DNA of 64,000 bases from Epithemia pelagica (lineage: Eukaryota; Bacillariophyta; Bacillariophyceae; Surirellales; Surirellaceae): positions 3,472,001-3,536,000 of the forward strand of contig OX337231.1 of the NCBI GenBank assembly GCA_946965045.2, given 5' to 3'. The first letter of the stretch is position 1, and the number at the start of each line of letters is the position of its first letter. The notes beneath the pieces were generated by a model, which was not told the DNA's origin, did no database searches, and worked only from the letters and a program-made list of their open reading frames with translations. Below, in pieces: positions 21,526 through 33,086 of the stretch. The position numbers and the translations under genes were made by a program.

Positions 21526-22478
21526 AGAGAAAACAACCAGAGACGTTCGGATAGATGGATGGAGTTCATCGGCGATACCACGGAGATTGTGTCATTGCAG
21601 TACATGTCGAGAGGACTCAAAGAGGTCCACGTTTTACTTTTACCTTTTTCACAAATTGTTGCACATTTTTTATCGGATCCATTTCACACAACACGCTCAT
21701 GTCTAGACTGGACGAATCATAAACATAGACTTTTGAACTTGAACGGGTTGCTGTGAACACAACTGTTTGATCGTATAGTCGTGGCATTCGCCATACTGAA
21801 CAAGAGAAGCTATGGTTATAGAGATCCCTATCGTTGCATACCGCCCATTCTATGACATAGTTTGGTCACTCGTTTGAACTGGACAGCAAGACAAGTACGA
21901 GTGATCCTCTCACAGAAAATCTTGATTAAAAGTTTGGTTCGGTTTCAAAACTCAGCATGGTCCCTAGCCTATTTTTATCGTGGGGAAAGCCGGTATTACT
22001 TCTTGTTCTTCCCTCTTTCTCTTCCTCGTGAGGATGCTGAGGACTTACAAATCCAATTTGTGGGGATTGGCAGGTCGCAGTACTTGGTCTTGGTCGTGGG
22101 GAAAATGGCAGAAGGATACGCCAGCCGAGGCACTAATGCCATGGGAACTGCCCTCACTTATTGGAAGATTCGCGGCTTCTGGAGAACCCAGGTTCTCGGA
22201 TGCGTCAAATCACAGAAGACACTCTTTTCGATAATATTGATGTATTCAATGACGTCTTGCTCAATACCGACTACCAGTAGTCGTTTGACGCTCGACAAGT
22301 GAAGCTCTTGTGTCTTGTGTGCGGGGAGACAAGGTTCGGTTTCTGCGTAATGCGCACCATTTGGAATACCTCCATGTTTGTTCCAATAATCACGACATGA
22401 CCCTCACCAAAATCTGTTACCAATCGGAGTAGCTTGCACGAAAAGTCGATCAACAAGGAATTCCCAATTCCGCTCATC
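21526..22478. other. intergenic; possible degraded 5' coding fragments of the GPCR locus
   Basis: No intact gene. Frames between about 21990 and 22400 read protein-like for short runs (for example one beginning MRQITEDTLFDNIDVF at 22199) but are interrupted by stops. They could be remnants of the missing N-terminal exon of the GPCR gene or chance. I do not call them. Confidence 0.35.
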
Positions 22479-25400
22479 ATGTCCAAGACAATTCATTTCA
22501 TTGCGTGTCCCGCGCCATTGCTCAGTGGAAGCTTGAATGAATGTACTAGTCCAGAGGACAAAACCTGTCAAGGAGGTGTGGCGGCTTCTGCCGCATTTGC
22601 AAGAGCCTACAGCAAGAATGACAACTTCCTATTCTTGCCCTTTTTAGATCGAGAGAGTCCCTTTGTTCAAATGACACCCCTCGGATGGAGTGTCAATCGA
22701 CTTATTTTTCAGTACTATATTGGAGCCAAGGCCTTCTTGACCGCACCATCCATTCTGCAGCAAAACAAGGCAGATTCCAATGTTTCTCAACGAGATATAT
22801 CAGAACTTCAGTCCACGGACTTGCCTCTGCTTCTCTCCAATGTCCAGGTACCCCTCGCAAACTCCTGGAACCAATATCATGTCTCCATTTTCAGAGATGC
22901 GCACACTGGATTGGCTGTAATGTCCATTGTCAATTCGGGTGAAGCACTGAACGTTCCACAAATTGAAACTGCCTTGAGTGGTTTGGATTACTTGGCACGT
23001 ATCAACAAAGAAGCCGGATGTATGGGAGACTACAGAAATCCATTTCTAGAATTTGAATCACTCAACACTACAGAGCAGAGAGTTTGTTGGATCCCGGTAA
23101 TCATATTTTTTGATGCAAAAGAACAATTCGAAAAGCTATTGGAAGCTGTGCTCCAACACGAGCATCCTCCCAAGTTTATTCTTGACACAGCCGAAACTTC
23201 TCCGCCCTTGGAAGTTCCCAGGGAAGTGGGCCCTGGAACGTGGTTGGTCAGTCTCCGTCTGGAAGACTATCGCTATCAGCACAATGTGCTCACATTGAGC
23301 AACGACTTGAAAAGCATCACCAACGTTTCGGTCATTGCACATGGCTTGAACTTTTCATTACCAGACGTCCCCCAAGATGCCCGAGACGAACAATACAACA
23401 ACACCATTATCAACTTGGCTCGTTTGGCCGAAGACGCTCGTGACAACGACCCGTTTCTGGCCAACAGCAAGTTTATGAAAGTACAGCGGTCCGGAAGCTA
23501 TCGCCCATGCAAGGCCGGACAATGGGAATCCGGGAGTCTCTTTGTGGATGCTTTGTGATGGTACACCAAGTCCCAAATTGCGTTTGCCAGCAGTGGTGGA
23601 TTCCGTGGGGACGGATGGCCGGAAGGGCAAGTCCGAATCTCGAATATCTGGGATCTGTTACCCTTCCCTAATAACTTGTGTTCAGGTGTAATGAGCGGGG
23701 TGTCGGTATTCAACCTGTTCAACTTCTCCATTGCCATGGCCACCTTTGAGGGCGAGAACACAGCGAACGGCTCTCTACTTCTCCAAGTCTCTGGTATGCG
23801 CTTGACATACAATACAAGACTGACCGGTTCCAGATTGATATCCATTGAGATTCACGATGAGGAGAGCAATACGTTTCTTCCCGTTGAACGACTGAAGTTG
23901 TATACATTTGCTACAGATAGTTTCATGTGTACAGGAAACAAACCATTTGTTGATTTCTTGAACTCCCGGCTAGTGTTTCCTGGGGAGATACCGGGTCAAC
24001 TGGATGCCTCCATCATTCATCAAGAGATTGTCGCACAGTACCTTCAGAACTTGGAAGAAATCTATGAGCCAACCACAACAGGACGCATGTTTAACAACAC
24101 TGAAGCGCGAAACGTCTTGAACCTTGTGCAAACCGAAGATTCTTGTCAAAACAATGAATTTTGGAATCCACAAGACTTTAGCTGTATCGAGTGTCCACAG
24201 AGTTCAGGTGTCGTATTCCTCAAGAGTGAATTGAGCTTTGTGGGCGAGGTGGGTGAGATACCACCATCAAACTTGACAATATCCCTAGTCAACACCCTGT
24301 CCCACAATGTCACGGTCATTTCGAGATCGTTGCCATTCTGGGCACAAGTAGCGCCAGTGGATGGTAGCACAAACTTCTCGGATCGAATCCAACTGAACGA
24401 TTTGGAGACGGGTGCTGAGGTGATATTGAGAATCAAAGTTGATATTGAATCCTTGTCGCCTGGAACAGCCACTGGATCGGCAGTCTTTGGGGTTCTGAAT
24501 GAAAACAAGTTTCCCGGATGTACCCGACCGGATGCCACGATTGTCTTGACTGCACAAATTGAGCCCACTGAAGATCTCAACCAGCTGGGAAGTGTCCGAT
24601 ATTTTGGATGGATTGCCGCTGCTATTGTGATTCTAAGCTGCATAGCAATGACGACATGGGTCGTTCTGAAACGAAATACTCGGATTGTCCGAACCTTGCA
24701 ACCATTGTTTCTAGTTATGATCAGCATGGGTGTTCTGGTCATGAAGCTCCTTAATTCCTTTGGGATATGACGACGGAATCGTTTCTCAAGAGGCTGCTGG
24801 CAAGGCGTGTATGGCGTTTCCATGGTTGTTGAGCATGGGATTCACCGTTGCCATGTCCGCTCTGTTTTCCAAGCTGTGGAGGATCAACAAACTCTTTCAA
24901 AACCCCAACCTCCGAAGAATGAAGGTGACGGAAAAAGACGTGATTGCTCCTTTTGTGGTTCTGTTTGTAGTTAACTTTGTCGCCTTGTTGACCTGGACCT
25001 TGGTCGATCCATTGCAATGGGACCGACGTGAGATCGAAGGACAAACCAATCAAAGCTATGGGGGATGCCACTCTGGAGGAAATCCCGTGTCGGTTTCCAT
25101 GATGTGTATTGTAGGGGTTGTCAATTTTTCGGCCTTCTGCTTTGCTTGTTATCAGGCCTTTCGAGCAAGAGATGTCAGTGACGAGTTCAGCGAGCACAAG
25201 AGTTTGGGTGTAGCATTATTCAGTTGGGTACAGCTCTTGCTAATTGGAGTGCCAGTTCTTTTTCTGATTGACGACGACAATCCCTCGGCAAGATATTTCA
25301 TTACAGCCGGTCTCCCCTTCGCTGTTTGCATGTCCATGATAATACTCATACACGTTCCCATATTTGTGCAACAGCGAAAGGTCAGACGCCGATTGACAAC

Positions 25401-26169
25401 AGAACACCAATCGCGCGACATGCAAGCATCCGGTTCTTATTTGTCGGATTCGGTCCATAAATCTCCTTCATCACGTCGATTTTCTTTGAATGATGTGGGG
25501 CGCACCAGGGTATCCGGTGTGGGTGGGGATATGCAAAAGGCGGTAGACGAACTCAAAAAGTCTCCCTTTGAAACTTTGTCCTCAGAATTCTCGGTCGTCA
25601 TGGAGGGAGGTTCGGCTTCCGGTGGCGATGCTGTCATTCACAAACATCCAACCACTGCAACAACCCAGACGTCCGATGCTTCATTGCCTTCAGGGCGGCC
25701 TACAACACCATCCTGTGGTACCACCTCGGAGAAAACACCATCGTCTCCCTCCCGAAATGATGTCGAGAACAATGCTTTGCATTGGAACGCCATTTGACAA
25801 GCTCGCAGCAAAAACGAAGAGAGCGTAGCAGCACAGTCTATATCGTCAAGAAAACCAACGATTCAAGCCGAACCGGAACAAACCACTGATTCTCAGGACA
25901 ATGTTTTGGCGGAGGACGACCGCAGTTCCTCCTTTGCATACGTGGGAAGCGATGAACCGGGAGACTCATCGCTGCATACCACAGCAATTCGGTTCGCCGC
26001 TGCTCCACCACTTCCAAGGAATCAATCATTCTCTTCTCCATACGACGACATCAAGGAGAATGCAGATGAAAACGAGGACGAAGAAGAGAAACTGGAGTTG
26101 GTCCAACCAACGGCCCTTGAGTTTATGGAGGCAGCGACTCATGATCAAAATGATATTACATATCTTTGA
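22479..26169 (+). pseudogene. class C GPCR with 5'-nucleotidase-like ectodomain, interrupted by two TGA and one frameshift
   Basis: Three open pieces together read as one receptor. 22479..23555 resembles a metallophosphoesterase/5'-nucleotidase N-domain, but without the DxH or GNHE metal-ligand motifs. After a TGA at 23556 the same frame continues with WYTKSQIAFASSGGFRGD, the nucleotidase C-domain pattern, then a Cys-rich linker (CIECPQSSG) and TM1-TM2 (to 24767). A one-base shift near 24768 leads to TM3-TM7: LLSMGFTVAMSALFSKLWRI and WTLVDPLQW are typical of GABA-B/metabotropic-type 7TM_3 domains. The frame then gives a Ser/Thr-rich tail to 25794 and, beyond another TGA at 25795, a further acidic tail to 26169. 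No signal peptide is seen at the first ATG, so an upstream exon may be missing. Confidence 0.72.
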
Positions 26170-26689
26170 TCCAACCATTGCGCACATACCTGGTAGAGAG
26201 ATGCGGTCTCTTTCCGGAAGATACAAGAACCAGGTCTTCCTTGTTTACAAGCAAATCCACTCGTAGCAAGACGACGTGACCTTCTCTTTGTTGTCCTGGT
26301 GACAGACATGTCATCGTTGAGGATCAATTCTGACATGGCCCCTGAGGTCGACAAGAGCAAAACGATATGGACCCTCAACAAGTCGATATCTCACCAGAGT
26401 GGGACTGTCAACGGCGAGAACATTTCCGTCATCTTGTGGCATAGACAAAAAACTAATTTTCGTCCAACAGCACACAAAGAGAATTCCCACCCACAACAAG
26501 ACCAAACCAGAGTAAAACCTCTCCGGTCTCTCGTGTATTTATGTACCATACCAAGCAATGACAATAATTTCCATAATTCATTTGCATAGTTCAAATCTGA
26601 AAATTCGATCATACAAAATGCCATCGCGACATCATGTATGGAGATGGAGATGACGGGAGCAATGGTAGAGCTGTCAAAATTGTGATACG
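26170..26689. other. convergent intergenic region
   Basis: It lies between the GPCR locus (plus) and the aminotransferase (minus), so it contains both 3' ends. Nothing else was recognised. Confidence 0.5.
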
Positions 26690-28548
26690 TCACATTGTGT
26701 CGTTGTTGTTTGTAGAGAATCCGAGCTTTTCATTCAACACGGCCAGAGCTCGGTCAAGGCGATGGAATCCATCTTCCAACTCGTTGGGTTTGATAATGAG
26801 TGGCGGTGCGGTATGAATGTAGGGGTATCGATGCAATCCCACCAATCCAGCCTGTGCGTAGGCTTTTTTGTATTCGAGAAAGGCCACTTCGTTGATGGGA
26901 GGTTTGTGTGGCCAGGGTTTGGGATTCTTCCCCTCGGTATCTTGAACTTGGAGACATCCAAACAACCCAATCGATCGCACGTCTTGAATACAATCGTACT
27001 TTGTCGCGAGCTTACGTAGTCCGCGGTGCAAAATGGGAGCAACGGTTTGTTGCACATGGTCTAGTACATTGTTTTGGACCATGTACTTGATGGTTTCGTA
27101 GGCAACGGCCAAGGAAACGGGATGTGATTGGTAGGTTGCACCCCATCCCAGAGGATGATCTTCAAAGTACTGGATCAGTTTCCCCGTACAGGCTGTTACC
27201 GAAAGCGGCATGGCGGCACCCGTCAATCCTTTGCCAGCCACCAAGATATCCGGTACGACATGTTCGTAGTGTTCAAAGCCAAACAATCGTCCCGTGCGAC
27301 CAAAGCCCACCATGATTTCATCAAAATGCAACAAAATGCCGTACTTGTCACACAGTGCACGTACACCCTGCATGTAGGCAGTGGGGAAAACAAAACAACC
27401 TCCCGGTCCAATGATAGGTTCCATAATGAGAGATGCAATTTGTTCTGGCCCTTCGTCCACAATTTGTTCTTCCAATAAATCCAAGGCGGCTTGTATCTTT
27501 TCAGGTTTCGTCATGTTCATTCGAGACAGTGTTGACAAGTTTCTGTCCATCGCACCATTGTGCTGGTAGCTATCACTCGAGGAATGGTGACCATTGATGG
27601 TATGAATATTGTTGTGGAGGCCCCTCCTGTCACTGCCATCTTGATCGAAAAAGAGTGAAAATGGGTTGATTGCTTTGACAAATCCAGTGCATTGTTCCTT
27701 ACCATACCATCGTCGATAATCTCCCGACGCGGCTGCGGCATGGGCCGATGCTCCATGGTAGGATTTGTAAAAGCTCAAAATTTTGTGTCGTCCGGTATAC
27801 CGTCGGGCCAATAAAATGGCCGCTTCATTGGCTTCGGACCCCGAGGTGGGAAAGAGGCCGGGTCGCAAATCACCCGGCAAGACTTCGGTCAAGAGTTGAT
27901 GCATGCGGACTCGGACTTCCGGAATACCAATACCTCCATAGGTAAAGGGAAGATGTTGCAATTGGTGGATTGCTGCCTGTTGGACTTGATCCGGAACGGT
28001 GTATCCCAAATTGTTGCAAACGGCCTGCGACGTCCAGTCCAAATACTCCTTCCCATTCGAATCATACAGATACACGCCTGACATGTGTTAGTGTCGTTGT
28101 TGTCGTCGTTGATTCCATGCCACATATACCACGAAATGAACCAAAGTGTCAGAGTACGACGACAAGACAGAAACGGTTCATCCCCCAATAGATGTGTATC
28201 GTGAGGGTTGGACGGTCGTGAGTGCGGTATCCTGGGACGGTTATGGCACCTACCTGTTCCATGCGTCATGATGGGGATCTGGAGTCGTTGATTGGCGGGG
28301 ATCCATGTCATGAGATAGGGATGACGTTCTCTCGAATTCGACAGTTGCTCGGGGGTCCACGTTCCCAGGGGTTGCCAATGCAAGGGATCCACCGTGGAGG
28401 AGGACGACGAGGAATGTATTTGCTGCATGGGAGATGCCGATTGTGGTTCTCGTTGTGGCGGCAGCGAGGGATTCTGTTTCTGCAAAGGCTGTCGGTGTGG
28501 ATCCGGAACAACGTCACCTAGTGTTGTTTGCTCAGAATCATGGGGCAT
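26690..28548 (-). CDS. class III PLP-dependent aminotransferase (2 exons)
   Basis: Exon 1 is 28548..28254 (first ATG of the frame), the intron is 28253..28078 (176 nt, GTAGGT...TGTCAG, phase 1) and exon 2 is 28077..26690, giving about 560 aa. The splice restores HGTGVYLYDSNGKEYLDW, the typical start of the class III fold. Other hallmarks are the phosphate-binding SGSEANEAAI, the YHGASAHA segment, LHFDEIMVGFGRTG and DILVAGKGLTGA, with the Lys expected to form the PLP Schiff base. The enzyme transfers an amino group between an omega-amine and a 2-oxoacid. The substrate cannot be read from sequence. Exon 1 is a Ser/Pro/Gln-rich extension without a clear targeting signal. An acidic/Asn-rich insert (residues about 250-300) is unusual for the family. 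Confidence 0.88.
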
Positions 28549-29477
28549 ACTTGCAATAGTAGCGTTACTATCCGAAGTAATGGTTCGATGACGCAGGTGG
28601 TTGGTTTCCCCTCTTTCCAGAAAAGACTGAGTGGAGCGCCATTCGTAAAATAGTGAACAGCGGTCAAGGTAATGTCGTGATGACGGCGACAACCAAGAGA
28701 CATGGGGTGGTGTTTACCAACAAGACAAGGCGAGGTTGAGAAACAAAGTGTATTGGATCTTATCCAGAGTTGAGATATTCACATGTTTCTTTCTTTTTCA
28801 GTCATACCTTGTTTTGGATCATCAAACATTGGCGGCTCAGATTCATCCAAATGCTTCGTCTCCCTTGTTGCCATCTGCATGATGCAGTGCGGACTGTCTC
28901 AAAAGTGGACAGCAGAATCTTTGCCATTGCCGTGTGAAAGGTGACACAATGGAACATTTTGTCTCGATTCGATTTTTTCAGGTCCACTGTATCTCACCAG
29001 AACGAGTCGTCTCGGCGCTCTGCTTGAAGTTCTCGACGAGGTATCAATTCGAATGCAACAATTCCAAAGCAAGGGCTGCAGGTGTACCATCCAACCAACA
29101 AAGGTGCTCAAGAGGACAAGAACATCGCGTCGTCGGATTCTTGTCGTTGGCACTTTTCAGACGCGGAAAGGTCGCTGAAAAGGGGAAGGGGGTGTCGCCG
29201 GTCAGGAGCGTGGATGAGTCGCGCACAGTTCAGTGGCCGGCGGTCGCTGTGCAGGGTTGAAGATTGCCATGACCACAGATGCTATTTGTTCTTTTCGAGG
29301 AGTAGGGATGACGATGACAGCTTCCGGAAGCAGCCCACCTCGACAAAACAAGATACACTTGCTTCTCTTTTTCAGGCCTAACGAGAGTGTTTTGTTCTTC
29401 TTGCCATACCTACGGCGCCTATCCATATTCCCTATTGGAGTGGCGTTGTACACTTCAGTTACAGAAGAAGCTCCGAA
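28549..29477. other. divergent intergenic region
   Basis: Between the minus-strand aminotransferase and the plus-strand kinase-like gene; promoters of both are expected here. It contains one copy (29082..29104) of a 23-bp sequence that recurs at 31071. No gene was supported. Confidence 0.45.
29082..29104 (+). repeat. 23-bp direct repeat, copy 1
   Basis: GTGTACCATCCAACCAACAA plus AGG. An identical copy lies at 31071..31093, so the two copies flank the kinase-like gene about 2 kb apart. Confidence 0.7.
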
Positions 29478-30662
29478 ATGGCAGAGCAATCGCCTTGCCG
29501 ACGTACTCGTAGAGGTGGATGTGGTGGATTTCGGTACCTGTTTCGGGCATTCTGGATCCTCGTGACGGTCCAACTCGTGCTGCCCTTTGTCGTTCTCTGG
29601 CAACACACTGCGTCCTTGCCCTATCATCCTCATCCTCATGAGAATACAATCCTACGAGGCATGCAACAACAACAAGTTGCGAATGAAGATCGGGTGGCCA
29701 TGATGCCCCAACCACAGTTTGAGGCGATTCGAGACAACGACAAGGGCAATCGGACAATTCGTGTCGCAAGTGCCGTGTCGGGGTGTGAACCCAAATTCTT
29801 GGTCGACTCGAACAATCAATCCTTCTTGTTCAAACCCAGTAATCTTCACGGCGGCGCGTTGAATGAATGGATTGCCTATGGTCTCAGTGAATTCTTGGGA
29901 TTGCATCGGGTACCACCGGTGCAAGCCGTGGCCTTGCCAGACACGGATCTTTTCCAGGCCATTGATACCCACTACAACGAGCAGCAACAAGTATCTGGAT
30001 ACTGGAGGAACCCGCTCCAGTGTCAAATGGAATTGAATCATTCCCAACGATATTGGATTCGTCACAAACGGGAACAAAGTCGTTTGGGCACGCTCCAACT
30101 AATAATTCCTCACGTTTACCAACGTGCCGAATTGGACCGCGCCGTGGAGCAACACGTGCTCGGCCAAGACGCTCTGGAGCGGTTCCTCCGGCCCGTATCG
30201 GCCTTTGTGCAACGCGAACGGGATACCCGATCTCTCCTCTTTGATGCTCTCTTGGGAAATAAGGACCGGTTCAACAATGACTTTGTCGTCCACGTGCCGC
30301 ACCCAACAAAGGGTGCTGGTGGTGGTGGTAACACGGACATGCGTCTCCTCCTGTACCTGGACAATAACTTGTTGAGTCGCCACCAACCCATCCCAACACC
30401 TCAGTATTGTCGCTTTTACTACCACGTGGTACAACGATTGCGACAGCAAGCCGACTTGGAACACCAAGTGCCTCAATTCCTGGCACAAATTGATTCCGAC
30501 AGTCAACGGCGCGTCCAGGCATGGACGGCCGCCCGAGTGCTGTTTCTCAAGCGCGACGTGAATGCTTTGTTTCACCTCAACCAGCGACGCCGCCAAGTGT
30601 TGCATCAGGTCGACGCCTGTCTCGAGAAGCACGGGTTTGACCACGTCTTTGTGGAGGAATAA
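29478..30662 (+). CDS. type II membrane protein, FAM20/Four-jointed-like secretory kinase candidate
   Basis: 394 aa, single exon, ATG start. A short basic cytoplasmic N-terminus is followed by one membrane segment (residues about 22-42), the layout of Golgi type II enzymes. Lumenal motifs resemble Golgi kinases of the FAM20/FAM198/FJX1 group: FLFKPSNLHGGALNEW (Lys, then Glu, like the ATP-site pair), LFDALLGNKDRFNN (catalytic Asp with the GN-DR pattern) and LLLYLDNN (metal-binding DN). Family-typical length is 400-550 aa. These secreted kinases phosphorylate proteins or glycans in the secretory route. Assignment rests on motif spacing alone and is moderate. A different kinase-fold family remains possible. 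Confidence 0.55.
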   Translation: MAEQSPCRRTRRGGCGGFRYLFRAFWILVTVQLVLPFVVLWQHTASLPYHPHPHENTILRGMQQQQVANEDRVAMMPQPQFEAIRDNDKGNRTIRVASAVSGCEPKFLVDSNNQSFLFKPSNLHGGALNEWIAYGLSEFLGLHRVPPVQAVALPDTDLFQAIDTHYNEQQQVSGYWRNPLQCQMELNHSQRYWIRHKREQSRLGTLQLIIPHVYQRAELDRAVEQHVLGQDALERFLRPVSAFVQRERDTRSLLFDALLGNKDRFNNDFVVHVPHPTKGAGGGGNTDMRLLLYLDNNLLSRHQPIPTPQYCRFYYHVVQRLRQQADLEHQVPQFLAQIDSDSQRRVQAWTAARVLFLKRDVNALFHLNQRRRQVLHQVDACLEKHGFDHVFVEE

Positions 30663-31393
30663 AACACCAGGAACAACTCAAGGCGCGTGACATGTGCCTT
30701 TTACAAAATGGGGGCCACTGCCACAGCCCAATCCGAGCAACCACGTGACGAACCTCACACGCAAATCCCCGTGCACAAAACGTGGACAGCGCATCCCTCC
30801 TCTTCTTTTGGGAGTGACATTGTCCATTGAGATGAGCAGGGCACATGTAGGGTCGAAGATCAACCACACCAATTTCGGCATAGACCTTGATAGTCGCCGC
30901 CTCGACCACAGGCATTAACGATCGAGCCAACAAAGTGCCTAGAGGAGTGAAAGCCAGATCGTTTTCTGGAACGCCTACAATATAGATAGCGTATTGAATC
31001 GACTTTCTCCAAGTCCTCTGTATCAAACCAAACTACAAGGTATCTGACAGAAGGTGACAACTAAGAAGGAGTGTACCATCCAACCAACAAAGGAACAAAA
31101 AGTCAAAAGAACAAGAAAACATTGCTCCACCCTTCTTGGTGGCTGGGCTCCTTGCAGTGTGGAGCCGTGTACGAGAATCAAAAGACAGCCACACTGATGC
31201 AGCGTGAGACTTTGGATATATACTGTAACTCAACAACTACAATCCAGCTTCGCCGACTGCTTTCCGCACCCACAGGACCAAAGGCAATCCACCGATCGAA
31301 AAGAGAATATACAGACGAGGAAGACGCTGAGACGACAAGAGATACCAGTCAGAACGATTTTTGCAACAAGGATATGGCGGACCATGGTTTCTC
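30663..31393. other. intergenic with second copy of 23-bp repeat
   Basis: No gene was supported. The 23-bp repeat recurs at 31071..31093. The sequence after each copy is also loosely similar (AGAACAAGAA-like). Confidence 0.4.
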
Positions 31394-31822
31394 ATGAGTC
31401 ATAATCGACAAGCCTTGCGATTGCTGTCTCATCGGTTCCAAGCCATATGATGCTCCGTACTACATTGGTTGCTTCGCGAAACCATGGAACTGTTGTTGTC
31501 GGAATGGCGGTTTGGAGTGTACCGGTCTATCGTCATGTCGTACCAACTCCCGTTGGAACCCGTGCAAGGGATCTCTGTGGAACGTCGTCGTGCTGTGAAC
31601 CGTCTACAAAAGACTCTGTGTCCTCCAAAGTGCTATGATGACACCACACAAAGCCCCAGATTCTTGTCTCACGACCGCACATTCACGGTGGTGGCACTGT
31701 CCTATCAAGGCCAAAGCGTAGTACTACTTGGCGAGAAACAAAAATTTGGTCGTTCCTTCCCCTACTTTGACAACAAACAAGCACCTCCTATCTTGCAACA
31801 TATTGTTTCTACTATTGAGTAA
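31394..31822 (+). pseudogene. small uncharacterised ORF with in-frame TGA near its start
   Basis: From the ATG at 31394 the frame gives 18 residues (MSHNRQALRLLSHRFQAI), TGA at 31448-31450, then 124 open codons to 31822, including an ATG at 31469 that could start a 117-aa protein. The C-terminal half has strand-like alternation (FTVVALSYQGQSVVLLGE) and ends with a helix-like segment, which looks like real coding sequence. I recognise no family. It is either a 117-aa gene starting at 31469 or a longer one broken by the TGA. Confidence 0.35.
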
Positions 31823-31889
31823 CCACTTACTAGGTCCTAGGATTGCAATTGAAGGCAGAAAACAAGTCAACGACTAGAGAACAGGACGT

Positions 31890-33086
31890 CTAGGCTTCAT
31901 CCTTTCCATAATCACCACGGCGCGTATTGGACCTTGCCCGTTTACGAGCTGATGTCAAGGTGGTACCAGCATCTCGAATACCCATTCCTTCCATAGAATG
32001 GTATAATCCGCTGGGCTGGTGCTTAAAGAGTCGACAAAAACACCACGTATACTTGTCCATTAGTGGTAAGGTCGCACAGGTAGGACTACCAGAGCCACTT
32101 ATCACGGCAATCTGATTGGAAACAATCATCAAACTGCAGAAATTGCGGTAATTAGTGAATGGTGGGAGATTCCACACACGGTTGCGGTTCGTATCTAAGA
32201 CTTCCACGGTTGAATTGCTCCATCCTCCTGCAACAACCAGACAGGATCCCACGGCAACCACTGCACAATAACTTCGTATATTGGAAAGCACCAACTCGGA
32301 ATGAGTGATCCAAGTGGACGAGAAGGAAACGACTGTAGACAAAGTGTCGTCTTTTCTCTTTTCTGTAAAGTCCAAGTACTCCACCGAATCAAGTTCGTCG
32401 TCACCGTTTTTGCCTCCAACGACAAAGATGCGGTGGCCAATGATCGCACTGGCAAAAAATTGTCGAGGAACGGTCATGCTTGGTCCCTTTATAACAGCGT
32501 GATTGCTGGTATCAATAATATCCACCGACGACAAATAACGCATATTCCAGCCACCCATTACAATAATATATCGATAGAGAAGCGCAACAGCACAACATCC
32601 ACTTCTTCTCGTCGATAATCGACAAGTTAATGTCGTCCAACCGGTCTCAAACGTTCTTCTTGTAGTTGAAGATGATTGCAGCATATCATTGACATCAATT
32701 TGTTCGATACAATCCAAAGTTCCTCGACTGTATCCTCCCATCACATAGACACTTCCATTGCACAGAACAGCGGCATGTGCTTGACGACTCTTGTTCATGG
32801 GTGGCCCTTCTCGCCACTGTCTGTTTGGGTCTGCTAGATTCAATAACAGAACGGAATTGAGCTCGCGTCGACCAGTTTGATATCCGCCCATCACAACGAC
32901 CGTTTGTCTCTTGTCGTTGTTATCGTTGTCCGTGTCGAGATGATCGAATACGACCGTAGCATGCCTGTTTGGCCATCCACCCTCAAGAGGCTCAAGAGGA
33001 GGCCAATCGTTTTCATCCCATGCTGCGGTCTCGTCCGATACGAAAAGCCCCGACTGCCATGCTTTCTCTTTCAGTGTCATGCTCAT
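31890..33086 (-). CDS. Kelch-repeat beta-propeller protein
   Basis: 398 aa, single exon, ATG at 33086. Repeated Kelch signatures with a Gly-Gly pair preceded by hydrophobic residues are visible: TVVVMGGYQTG, VYVMGGYSRG, IIVMGGWNMR, IFVVGGKNGD and LVVAGGWSNS. That gives at least five blades, each about 50 residues. No BTB, F-box or signal peptide is present. The C-terminus is a short basic tail (ARKRARSNTRR) that could be a nuclear signal. It is likely a binding scaffold. The partner is unknown. Confidence 0.82.
   Translation of the reverse strand: MSMTLKEKAWQSGLFVSDETAAWDENDWPPLEPLEGGWPNRHATVVFDHLDTDNDNNDKRQTVVVMGGYQTGRRELNSVLLLNLADPNRQWREGPPMNKSRQAHAAVLCNGSVYVMGGYSRGTLDCIEQIDVNDMLQSSSTTRRTFETGWTTLTCRLSTRRSGCCAVALLYRYIIVMGGWNMRYLSSVDIIDTSNHAVIKGPSMTVPRQFFASAIIGHRIFVVGGKNGDDELDSVEYLDFTEKRKDDTLSTVVSFSSTWITHSELVLSNIRSYCAVVAVGSCLVVAGGWSNSTVEVLDTNRNRVWNLPPFTNYRNFCSLMIVSNQIAVISGSGSPTCATLPLMDKYTWCFCRLFKHQPSGLYHSMEGMGIRDAGTTLTSARKRARSNTRRGDYGKDEA

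Noticed and set aside
21862-22302. 146-codon ORF upstream of the GPCR
   Set aside because: No domain; competing frames look equally plausible over short runs. It may contain decayed exon remnants but is not callable.
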